A DNA stretch of 30,041 nucleotides from contig DCLG01000030.1 of the NCBI GenBank assembly GCA_002320935.1, forward strand, positions 3,554-33,594. The letters run 5' to 3'. Position numbers and translations under genes: made by a program. Shown piece after piece: positions 23,938 through 30,041 of the stretch; position 1 is the stretch's first letter; every line of letters begins with the position of its first letter. Source of the DNA: Pedobacter sp. UBA1654 (GTDB lineage: Bacteria; Bacteroidota; Bacteroidia; Sphingobacteriales; Sphingobacteriaceae). Under the pieces are notes generated by a model. That model was not told where the DNA came from. It saw only the letters and a list, made by a program, of their open reading frames with translations, and did not search any database.

Positions 23938-26343
23938 TTAGCCTCCTACACCAGGCAGAGTGAAGGTAAATGTAGATCCCTCTCCAAGCGTGCTTTCAGC
24001 CCAAATTGCCCCTTTGTGCCACCCAATAATCTCAGCACATAGATATAAACCGATTCCAAATCCTGATGTTGAATTCATATGTAAACCTTCTACGCGGTAG
24101 TATCGTTGAAACACTTTGGTTAAATCTTCTTGTTTTATGCCTATTCCCTGATCCTTGACACTAACTTTTGCTGTATTATTATGTAAAGAACAAGCAACAT
24201 GAATAGTGGTGCCAAGCGGTGAATACTTCACCCCATTCGCTATCAAATTATGGATGACTTGGCCGATCTTGTTTCGATCTGCATTAACCAGATTAGATTG
24301 AATGGGTTCAAATACAAATTTGTGACTGCCAAGAGTAGCAACTACCTCATCTTCTATCTCTTTAACTAAGGTTGCCAGATCAAAAGTTTCTTGATCAAGC
24401 GTTATTTTACCTGATTCCAACATGGAAATATTTAAAAATCCATTGATCATGCTTGTCATTTTAGTAACCTGCGCATTCGCTTTTTTCAAGGCAACGTCAA
24501 TAAAATTATCCTGCTGATTTTTAAGTCTAATTTGCAATAGCTGAATATAGCCCTTCATAGATGTAAGTGGTGTCCTGAGTTCGTGACTTACCATTCCAAT
24601 AAAATCGTTTTTACGGATTTCATTTAACTTTTGTTCGGTTATTTCATGAAGTACACCAGCGAGATAATCTCCATCATCGGCTTGCTGGATTTCTCCAATT
24701 CCACGTATCCACCGGATCTTGCCATCCTGATAGCCAATAATGGGGTACTCTATGTCTAGTCTGGAATGGTTGGTAAGAGCGGATTCAAAAACAGCAGCAG
24801 CCTCCAATTGGTAATCAGGATGGATTTGGTTAATAGCTTCATAGTAGGATACTTCTGCCTCCAAAGGAAAACCAAAGAACTCCTTCACCTTTGGAGATGC
24901 CTTGAGGCTTCGATCTTGAACATTGATGTAAAAGGTGCCTAATCCGGCAGCATCAATCGCCATGCGAAGGTTTTCTTCCGCACGCTTGATTTCAGCCGCG
25001 GATAGATGCTGCTCTGTTATATCCATTATAACCCCGGTAAAAGCTGAGAATGTACCCGAGGGATCCATTTTTAAATTTCCAATTGCACGAAGCCACCGTA
25101 GACGTTTGTCATGCATGCCTATGACAGGATAAGTAATGTCATAATCGCCACCATGAAACATTGCGTTTTCAACCTTGGCCTTAACAAAATCGCGGTATTC
25201 GCCATCTATCTGCATTAATGCCTGCTCAATGGAGAAGGGTTCTTCTGGATGAAACCCATATAATTCCTTTAAACGGTTATCTGCAATAAATTCAAGCGTT
25301 ACTGAATGAAGGTGCCAGGTGCCAAAGTTTGCCGCACTTATTGCCAGATGATAGGCGACCTGATCTTCTTCGATTTTTTGGTGAGCTTTGGTGAGGTTCT
25401 GATTAACTAGGGCAAATGCTTTGTTTGTGTGAATAAGTTCTTCATTGGACGCTTCTAGTTCCTCATTGGTTGCCGCTAGTTCCTCATTAAGTGTTTGTAA
25501 TTTTACTGAGCTTTGTGCAAGTGAATCTTCCCACTGCTTGCGTTCGGTTATATCTCGAGTGGCACCAGCTATTGCTTCAACTTCACCTTGCTCATCAAAG
25601 ACAGGCATGAGGATGTAATCATATACCCTAGGACCTAAACTTGCATGCGAGAAAGATACTTCTCCGCGTATTGGCTGCTTGGTTGTCTTGATCTGATCAA
25701 ATTCCCGCTCATGCATTTCTGCATGCCAGGGCGCATATCCATTCTCATGCAGTCTTTTTCCGATAATTTCATTCCAGTTTCTGCCCAGCATGGTTATTAG
25801 GGCGTCATTAACATAAGAAAATCTATAATTTAGATCAAAAACATACATCAAATCCGGGATGCTTGATAGTACGGTCTCATACAACCGTTTCTGCTGATCT
25901 GACCGGGCTCTGGTTTCTTTCAGGGCCTCTTCTGCTTGTTTACGGCCAGTAATATCACTGGCTGTACCAAACCATTCAATGATTTCTCCCTGGTCGTTAA
26001 AAATAGGTACTGCACGGGAAAATGTCCATCCCGGAGTACGATCTGCACGCAATACCCGATGTTCCAGTTGGAATATTTTCTTCTCTGTAATTGCCACGCT
26101 GATCGCCTCTTTTACCATCTTTAGATCTTCAGGATAAATGTTATCTAACATCCAATCTGTTGTCGGTTCTTGAGCATCCTTTAAAAAGCCGCGGCCATCA
26201 AGTTCATGCATTATTTTCCAGTCAGCACTCAAGGAGTATATGACGTCGGAAGTAGCGGTAACTAAGGCTCTAAATCGCGCTTCACTTGCAGCAACCCTTT
26301 GCTTATTTAAAGAAGCTTTATGCGAAAAGTTATTCATACTCAA
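23938..26343 (-). CDS. Multi-PAS sensor histidine kinase (four PAS)
   Basis: An 801-aa cytoplasmic kinase. Four PAS/PAC units lie at about 20-140, 155-270, 330-445 and 455-570; each ends in a DITE- or EITE-type PAC exit (SDITGRKQ, RDITERKQ, MDITEQHL, HEITEQKL). A heptad-rich linker ELAATNEELEASNEEL (288-303) between PAS 2 and 3 forms a coiled coil. HisKA carries H587 (GMVSHELRTPLT). A full HATPase with N-box LIANGVKYS, G1 DQGIGI and a G2 loop ends the protein. PAS 3 and 4 resemble each other in sequence, suggesting internal duplication. There is no receiver domain. It is 192 bp upstream of, and codirectional with, the two-PAS kinase. Confidence 0.93.
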   Translation of the reverse strand: MSMNNFSHKASLNKQRVAASEARFRALVTATSDVIYSLSADWKIMHELDGRGFLKDAQEPTTDWMLDNIYPEDLKMVKEAISVAITEKKIFQLEHRVLRADRTPGWTFSRAVPIFNDQGEIIEWFGTASDITGRKQAEEALKETRARSDQQKRLYETVLSSIPDLMYVFDLNYRFSYVNDALITMLGRNWNEIIGKRLHENGYAPWHAEMHEREFDQIKTTKQPIRGEVSFSHASLGPRVYDYILMPVFDEQGEVEAIAGATRDITERKQWEDSLAQSSVKLQTLNEELAATNEELEASNEELIHTNKAFALVNQNLTKAHQKIEEDQVAYHLAISAANFGTWHLHSVTLEFIADNRLKELYGFHPEEPFSIEQALMQIDGEYRDFVKAKVENAMFHGGDYDITYPVIGMHDKRLRWLRAIGNLKMDPSGTFSAFTGVIMDITEQHLSAAEIKRAEENLRMAIDAAGLGTFYINVQDRSLKASPKVKEFFGFPLEAEVSYYEAINQIHPDYQLEAAAVFESALTNHSRLDIEYPIIGYQDGKIRWIRGIGEIQQADDGDYLAGVLHEITEQKLNEIRKNDFIGMVSHELRTPLTSMKGYIQLLQIRLKNQQDNFIDVALKKANAQVTKMTSMINGFLNISMLESGKITLDQETFDLATLVKEIEDEVVATLGSHKFVFEPIQSNLVNADRNKIGQVIHNLIANGVKYSPLGTTIHVACSLHNNTAKVSVKDQGIGIKQEDLTKVFQRYYRVEGLHMNSTSGFGIGLYLCAEIIGWHKGAIWAESTLGEGSTFTFTLPGVGG

Positions 26344-26540
26344 TTATAGGGTATTCTGATAAAGATAAAACATAAGGATTTGTTTTATCTGCACTGTGTG
26401 ATACAGCAAGTTGAGAAATTTAAACTCAACATCTCAAGGTCAAAGGCTTTGTTAAAGAATAAGCATGCAGAATTTAATTTGCATTAGCTGATGGTTCATC
26501 ACCAAGAAACCTATTATCATCCAATTTTAATAGAAAGAAA

Positions 26541-26716
26541 ATGGCAAATTTCAGAAATTTGAAGAAATTGTGTCAAAAATTGAAGCAGATGCATTAAAAT
26601 TTTATGACGGTGCAAACGGTGCTGCAGGAACGTGTCTAAGAAAAGCAATGTGGGATCTAAAGGTATTATCCCAAGATATTAGAACCGAGGTAACAGAGAA
26701 AAAGAACGCAAAGTAA
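26541..26716 (+). pseudogene. Histone H1-like gene with a 5' frameshift
   Basis: After ATG 26541 the intended frame (FQKFEEIVSKIEADALKFYD, then GAAGTCLRKAMWDLKVLSQD and a lysine-rich end) is reached only if one A is restored in the GGCAAATTT run, so the first three codons and the rest are in different frames. With that base the product would be about 58 aa, the length and composition of Bacteroidota histone H1-like (Hc1) proteins that bind DNA. It is either inactivated or carries a sequencing error in a short A/T run. Confidence 0.7.
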
Positions 26717-26956
26717 TAGTGTGTAGATTTTTATTGCGGCGCCCATGGTTGAAAATGGGAGTGTAGATTGCAAACTAAACGTCAACCATCTGTTAATAGC
26801 ACCAGACATAAAGCAATTAAAATGAAAAATTTTATTTTTGTATAGTGCTTGCCCCTAATGATTAAGGGTGATAGTAAATTTTAATATTCTGCCAAATACG
26901 CTCACTAAACATCTATTTCTCATCCTAAAATTAGGCTTGGTGCCTTTTAAAGGCAT

Positions 26957-27233
26957 ATGGAAAATATCGACTCTCTAAAAAAAGAAATACAGTCCTTAAG
27001 GGCCGAAATTGAACGTCTAAAATCTGATAAACGTTTAGTTGCTCTTGCTAATCAACACCAGGCAGCCTACCAGCAGAGCCAGGTCCGTTTTAGAACGGTC
27101 TTTGAAAATTCTAGGCTCGGGAACAAAATTATTACTTCCGATTTAAAGATATTACAGGTTAATAATGCCCTTGTGGCCATGTTGGGCTATGATCAAAAAG
27201 AAGAGGTAATCGGAACCCGTATTATGGATTATG
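26957..27233 (+). pseudogene. Truncated PAS sensor-kinase gene, cut at a repeat motif
   Basis: The frame starts at ATG 26957 with a coiled coil (SLKKEIQSLRAEIERLKSD, residues 5-23), then the first PAS domain (TVFENSRLGNKIITSDLKIL ... MLGYDQKEEVIGTRIMDY). PAS homology stops at codon 92, exactly where TTCGTTTTTTGAGAC (27234-27248) begins; after that the frame runs into repeat sequence and stops at 27304. The remaining PAS and kinase domains are absent downstream. A palindrome TGCCTTT-T-AAAGGCA (26941-26955) stands just before the ATG. Confidence 0.85.
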
Positions 27234-27330
27234 TTCGTTTTTTGAGACGACTGTTCCTCTTTTTATTGTGGTATCAAGAATGTATGCTAATAAAAGATGC
27301 CTAAATTGGTCGGTATATTATCCTGTCTAT
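27234..27330 (+). repeat. Shortened copy of the dispersed repeat at the gene break
   Basis: It begins with TTCGTTTTTTGAGAC, continues TGTTCCTCTTTTTATTG, similar to the ATGTTCTTTTTTAG block that follows the 5' motif in copies A and C, and ends with AAATTGGTCGGTATATTAT, similar to the AATTGGGTCGGTATACTAT block near their 3' end. The palindrome region is lost. This is the 5' end of a repeat unit sitting in the PAS gene. Confidence 0.65.
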
Positions 27331-27367
27331 CCAAGGAAATTAGTCACTAGTAGATTTAGTAAGAATT

Positions 27368-28210
27368 CTACCAATTTATGTCTCCATTAGAATTTATGGA
27401 GCCGATTAATTGTATGGTAGACGATAAAATTTCATTGTCCATTTTTTCGACCCTCCATTTTTTAACGCCCACGCATTTCAGTTTTTCAAAATTTTTAATT
27501 GCTAAATTATATCCGGCAAAGCCGGAGGACACGGAACCATATCCTATGCCATCAACATCTGATAATGATAAGTATATGCCAGAAATAATTTTTGTAATTT
27601 CAAATAAACCTGGTTGTTGTGGTTGTTTAAATTTCTTAGCAAAGTAATTAATCAAAATCATCGCTGATCGTCTTGGAATTTCAGGCCAATCTGACAAGTA
27701 TTGTTCCGGCATACTATGAGCAAAAGTTAAGGCTTTACTATCGGGATCCAAGCCATCAACAAGATTCGCCAACCAAAGGCTTTTTGTTGGAGACCAATAA
27801 CCCATGGTGACATCGTATACGCCATTTGCCTCCGCATATAAAATCTCTGAAAAAGCAGTTTGCTCATTGTTGGATCCATAAAAAATGCGATAATCGCCGG
27901 CGTTTGCACGACCTTGATTTTGTCCAGAAAGTTTAACCCCAATATCACCTATGTTTTTTGCGAATGAAAAAGTGGGATTATGCAAACGGGCTCGACATAT
28001 TTTACTATTATTCTCAACTTTAACTCGAGTTATTGGAAAAACTTCTCCGCTTTTTAGTTTTAAGTTATTTTGAAAAATAAAAAAAGACTTTTCGAAAGTA
28101 TTTTGTGTATCCTGATTTTCTAATAAAGTAAGTGCTTTTTGTACACCATCTGGATTCCATAAGTAACTTGGCAAATCTTTATAATTCATTAGATCTATAA
28201 TTAGTCCCAT
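27368..28210 (-). CDS. RES-domain protein
   Basis: A 280-aa protein with a C-terminal RES domain (about 90-260). RES residues occur in CRARLHNP, RIFYGSNNEQTAFSEILYAE (R and E positions) and YGSVSSGFAGYNLAI (Ser position). RES proteins of toxin-antitoxin systems are ADP-ribosyltransferase-fold enzymes that consume NAD+. The 80-residue N-terminal extension and the absence of an adjacent Xre-type antitoxin gene set this one apart from the classical two-gene pairs, so it may be a solitary RES protein or a toxin whose antitoxin has been lost. Lies between repeat elements at 27234 and 28291. Confidence 0.85.
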   Translation of the reverse strand: MGLIIDLMNYKDLPSYLWNPDGVQKALTLLENQDTQNTFEKSFFIFQNNLKLKSGEVFPITRVKVENNSKICRARLHNPTFSFAKNIGDIGVKLSGQNQGRANAGDYRIFYGSNNEQTAFSEILYAEANGVYDVTMGYWSPTKSLWLANLVDGLDPDSKALTFAHSMPEQYLSDWPEIPRRSAMILINYFAKKFKQPQQPGLFEITKIISGIYLSLSDVDGIGYGSVSSGFAGYNLAIKNFEKLKCVGVKKWRVEKMDNEILSSTIQLIGSINSNGDINW

Positions 28211-28290
28211 TGGGTTTCTTCAAGTATCGTCATAAATCCAAAACTTAAATAATGTCAGCAATATTTATATGAGATAAGATCTGGCATATC

Positions 28291-28515
28291 CTTACTAAAG
28301 AATAACTTAGCATTTGATATATAGATATATATGCCTCATGATATCTATATATCTACTATAAAAAAGTGGATTCTCTATTTTGTTGTATATGGGAGATGCT
28401 AAGTAAAGTACAGCTAAAAGAAAATACTTTCAATTAAGATCGGTATACTATAATCCTATTGTTATCATCTGGCTTAACTCTGAAAGGAGAGTTCTTAAGC
28501 TTGCTTTTTTGAGAG
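28291..28515 (+). repeat. Dispersed repeat, copy D
   Basis: The 5' end is blurred. Then follow the best palindrome of the family, GATATATAGATAT (28315-28327) with ATATCTATATATC (28341-28353, 13 perfect pairs), TTTGTTGTATATGG, ACAGCTAAAAGAAAATAC, ATCGGTATACTATAAT, the hairpin AACTCT-GAAAGG-AGAGTT, and the end motif TTGCTTTTTTGAGAG (28501-28515). It lies in the divergent space between the RES gene and the membrane-protein gene. Confidence 0.85.
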
Positions 28516-28570
28516 TTTATTAATCAAATGTTCCACTTTTATTGTTACCTTATAGTTATATTCTCTAGTT

Positions 28571-29059
28571 ATGGCTACAATTGAAGGTATTGCAGATAAC
28601 ACATTTCTAAAGGAAGAATACTTTTTTTTGCAGAAGACCTATGAAGATTTTGACAGTAAGTCTATAACTATTAAAACATGGAGCATATCAGGAAGCTTAG
28701 TGTTGATTGGTGCTGGATTTTCTGAAAAAGGCAGCGCCGAACTGTTCTGCATAGGAGCAACTGCCTCTCTTTTCTTTTGGATTATCGAAGCTTATTGGAA
28801 AGGCTTCCAGTATGCATTTTTAGAACGTATCAGTAAAATCGAGGTATATTTTACAACTATAGAAAAGAGTTTCTTGCCACCTCTACAAATATCAACTGAT
28901 TGGAAACACGACTGGCGCACGGTAGGTAGGCGAAGAGTGTGGATGAAAATTATTTGGTGGCCTACTGTTATGTTGCCACATCTGGTACTCTTTATTGGTG
29001 GCATTACCTTGTATGTTTTGACCTACATAGGCGTTCTGCATTTACCAAGTCAGTATTAA
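28571..29059 (+). CDS. Three-helix membrane protein, function unknown
   Basis: A 162-aa protein. The soluble N terminus (about 1-35; EEYFFLQKTYEDFDSKSITIK) leads to a membrane hairpin ISGSLVLIGAGF and AELFCIGATASLFFWII (40-75), then a soluble helix-rich part and a third helix LPHLVLFIGGITLYVLTYIG (136-155). The pattern FLQKTYEDFDSKSITIKTWS is found in a widespread set of uncharacterised bacterial membrane proteins. Some small multi-helix proteins of this kind act as effectors in defence systems, but this one has no partner to support that. It is the only gene in a 586-bp interval between motif sites 28501 and 29086. Confidence 0.8.
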   Translation: MATIEGIADNTFLKEEYFFLQKTYEDFDSKSITIKTWSISGSLVLIGAGFSEKGSAELFCIGATASLFFWIIEAYWKGFQYAFLERISKIEVYFTTIEKSFLPPLQISTDWKHDWRTVGRRRVWMKIIWWPTVMLPHLVLFIGGITLYVLTYIGVLHLPSQY

Positions 29060-29064
29060 AATAC
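29051..29064. terminator. Short hairpin overlapping the stop of the membrane-protein gene
   Basis: AGTATT-AA-AATACT, 6 perfect pairs, spans the stop codon at 29057-29059 and lies 21 bases before the next motif site. Too AT-rich to be a convincing terminator; it may instead belong to the motif site. Confidence 0.3.
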
Positions 29065-29085
29065 TTAATTTTGCTTTGAAATAGA

Positions 29086-29100
29086 TTCGTTTTATGAGAC
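29086..29100 (+). repeat. Orphan 15-base motif site
   Basis: TTCGTTTTATGAGAC followed by AGATGTTA, similar to the AAATGTTA that follows the motif in copy C. The rest of the repeat is absent. It closes the interval with the membrane-protein gene and precedes the second RRM gene. Confidence 0.7.
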
Positions 29101-29224
29101 AGATGTTACTGTGCTGTAAAATTACGAGTTCAAAGAACACTTTATAATAACTTTAGAGGGTTGGTCAAATGAATTGGCAAATTTCTGAAGTAACCGCTTT
29201 TAAGTTCCTCTAGGATTAGATATA

Positions 29225-29590
29225 TCAACGATTAAGTCTAGGCCGTTTCTTCTTTGAAGTGACTTCACTTGTGACCCTTTCGTTAACCAGCTGGGATTTA
29301 GGTAGAGATTGTTTTGCAAGAGTGCTTAGCGCTTTCTCTTTCACAAGGTTAATGATCAGATTATTATTTTTCTTAAATGGTTTACCATCCATGAATTCAA
29401 TTACATTTTCTGCAGCTTGAATGTTCGCCATTTCTAAAAAACCATACCCTTTGCAATTTTTAGTAATTCGATCCCTAACAATTTTTACGGTTAGTACCTC
29501 CCCGTAGATTGCCAGCAACTGAACTAGTTCAATTTCTTTAATGTTCGGGGGCAGTCCGCCGACAAATAACTTTACTATGGGTTTTTCCAT
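29225..29590 (-). CDS. RRM-domain RNA-binding protein, paralogue 2
   Basis: A 121-aa protein starting at Met 29590 (MEKPIVKLFVGGLPPN). The in-frame extension upstream is mostly promoter sequence, so the longer frame is not used. RNP2 is LFVGGL (8-13) and RNP1 KGYGFLEM (47-54), as in paralogue 1 at 5767-6138; the C-terminal KKKRPRLNR basic tail is also shared. The divergent stretch is the linker (about 85-108). The two genes are 23 kb apart in the same orientation, and both lie near motif sites, which may mean duplication together with repeat DNA. Confidence 0.92.
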   Translation of the reverse strand: MEKPIVKLFVGGLPPNIKEIELVQLLAIYGEVLTVKIVRDRITKNCKGYGFLEMANIQAAENVIEFMDGKPFKKNNNLIINLVKEKALSTLAKQSLPKSQLVNERVTSEVTSKKKRPRLNR

Positions 29591-29596
29591 CTGGCC

Positions 29597-29628
29597 TAAA
29601 GATAGGTTTGATCGGTAAGAGGTACAAA
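29597..29628 (-). promoter_or_regulatory. Promoter of RRM paralogue 2
   Basis: On the minus strand TTTG (29628-29625) is followed after 20 bases by TATCTTTA (29604-29597), a -7 box with one mismatch at its last base. The ATG is 6 bases downstream. The 24-bp block at 29606-29629 matches the paralogue's (6155-6178) at 22 positions. Confidence 0.65.
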
Positions 29629-29629
29629 C

Positions 29630-29967
29630 TAAAGTTCCAAGCAATATCATCCTACTGTACGCTTAGAATGTTGTATAACCACATTAGCCTGCAGCGAATA
29701 AACTATGTGACTAATCTGTATATAAAATTGAAGCAGCAACCATTTACGATTGCTGCTTAGGATTTGAGCGTTATATATATTTTAGAGCAGGTTTGATCAA
29801 AATTTTAGCATATAGCCGATTGTCTACATAGTGACCTATTAATCAAATGTATAAATACTTTTCCCATATGTGAGAAATTTAGTATGAATTTTTTTAATCC
29901 AGCTGAATTATTCTAACCTTTAAAATAAATCCCCAACATGTATCTTAGGAGATTAGTTACCTAAAGG
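29630..29967. other. Intergenic region without a supported gene
   Basis: Some 340 AT-rich bases upstream of both the second RRM gene (minus strand) and the partial TetR-like gene (plus strand). No motif site, palindrome or reading frame of note was seen. Confidence 0.5.
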
Positions 29968-30041
29968 ATGAGCAGGAAATCATATAAGGGACAGATGAAT
30001 GACAAGGAGAAATCTAAGCAGAGATTGATTGATGCTGTAGG
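29968..30041 (+). CDS. TetR-family regulator, 5' end only
   Basis: The frame from ATG 29968 (MSRKSYKGQMNDKEKSKQRL then IDAVG) runs to the window edge. The spacing of charged residues before 'KQRLIDAVG' matches the start of helix 1 in Bacteroidota TetR/AcrR regulators. AAAGG directly precedes the ATG; MNDKE at codon 10 is an alternative start. Only 24 codons are visible, so the assignment is tentative. Confidence 0.5.
   Translation, partial: MSRKSYKGQMNDKEKSKQRLIDAV

Noticed and set aside
29225..29650. Longer version of the second RRM protein starting at 29650
   Set aside because: The extra 20 residues are encoded by the promoter block, which is conserved as DNA, not as protein, in the other RRM locus.
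1..30041. Diversity-generating retroelement or retron
   Set aside because: No reverse transcriptase gene is present in the window, so the repeats cannot be assigned to either system on this evidence.

Overview
The window looks like an accessory region of a Bacteroidota chromosome, most likely a Sphingobacteriaceae-type soil organism such as Pedobacter or Mucilaginibacter. This rests on small RRM RNA-binding proteins, Bacteroidota-type promoters (TTTG-N20-TAnnTTTG), a histone H1-like gene remnant, a PAS-GAF-PHY bacteriophytochrome kinase, hybrid PAS kinases, DUF1080/LamG-like and DinB-like secreted proteins, and a base composition around 40% GC. The genus is an inference. No rRNA, tRNA, CRISPR, integrase or transposase gene was found.

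Layout. 1-470: three units of a dispersed repeat in tandem. 470-3634: a higher-GC two-gene module, a PHP-domain ATPase plus a small partner, flanked by copies of a 15-base motif. 3690-6140: amidohydrolase, methyltransferase and an RRM protein. 6250-7660: a dense run of repeat motifs separating two small membrane-protein genes and a strong hairpin. 8235-12590: a small hypothetical, a single-domain response regulator, a bacteriophytochrome histidine kinase and a mazEF toxin-antitoxin pair. 12800-14350: a small membrane protein, gaps and gene fragments. 14380-20341: a Crp/Fnr-family regulator with a probable local regulon (secreted DinB protein, a decayed PPC gene, secreted alpha/beta hydrolase, two SnoaL-like proteins, a medium-chain oxidoreductase, a decayed second Crp gene and a LamG-like protein). 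20698-21789: two genes of unknown function. 22300-26343: two PAS histidine kinases. 26541-27233: two broken genes. 27368-30041: a RES-domain protein, a three-helix membrane protein, a second RRM protein and the start of a TetR-like gene.

The most unusual signal is a repeat family. Its unit is about 237 bp, starts and ends with the motif TTCSTTTTYTGAGAC, and contains a long AT-rich palindrome and a smaller hairpin. Four near-complete copies, several diverged units and eight further motif sites away from the near-complete copies all lie in the same orientation. One site sits exactly where a PAS-kinase gene is cut off. Several motif-to-motif intervals hold a single small gene or a toxin-like module. 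The pattern resembles a cassette array or a family of insertion sites, but no recombinase is in view and the mechanism is unknown.

A second signal is a 16-bp palindrome (CTTAAACTAGTTTAAG) found as tandem pairs exactly 23 bp apart beside the Crp/Fnr gene and upstream of the dinB-like gene, with weaker copies elsewhere in the same cluster. It is probably the operator of this regulator.
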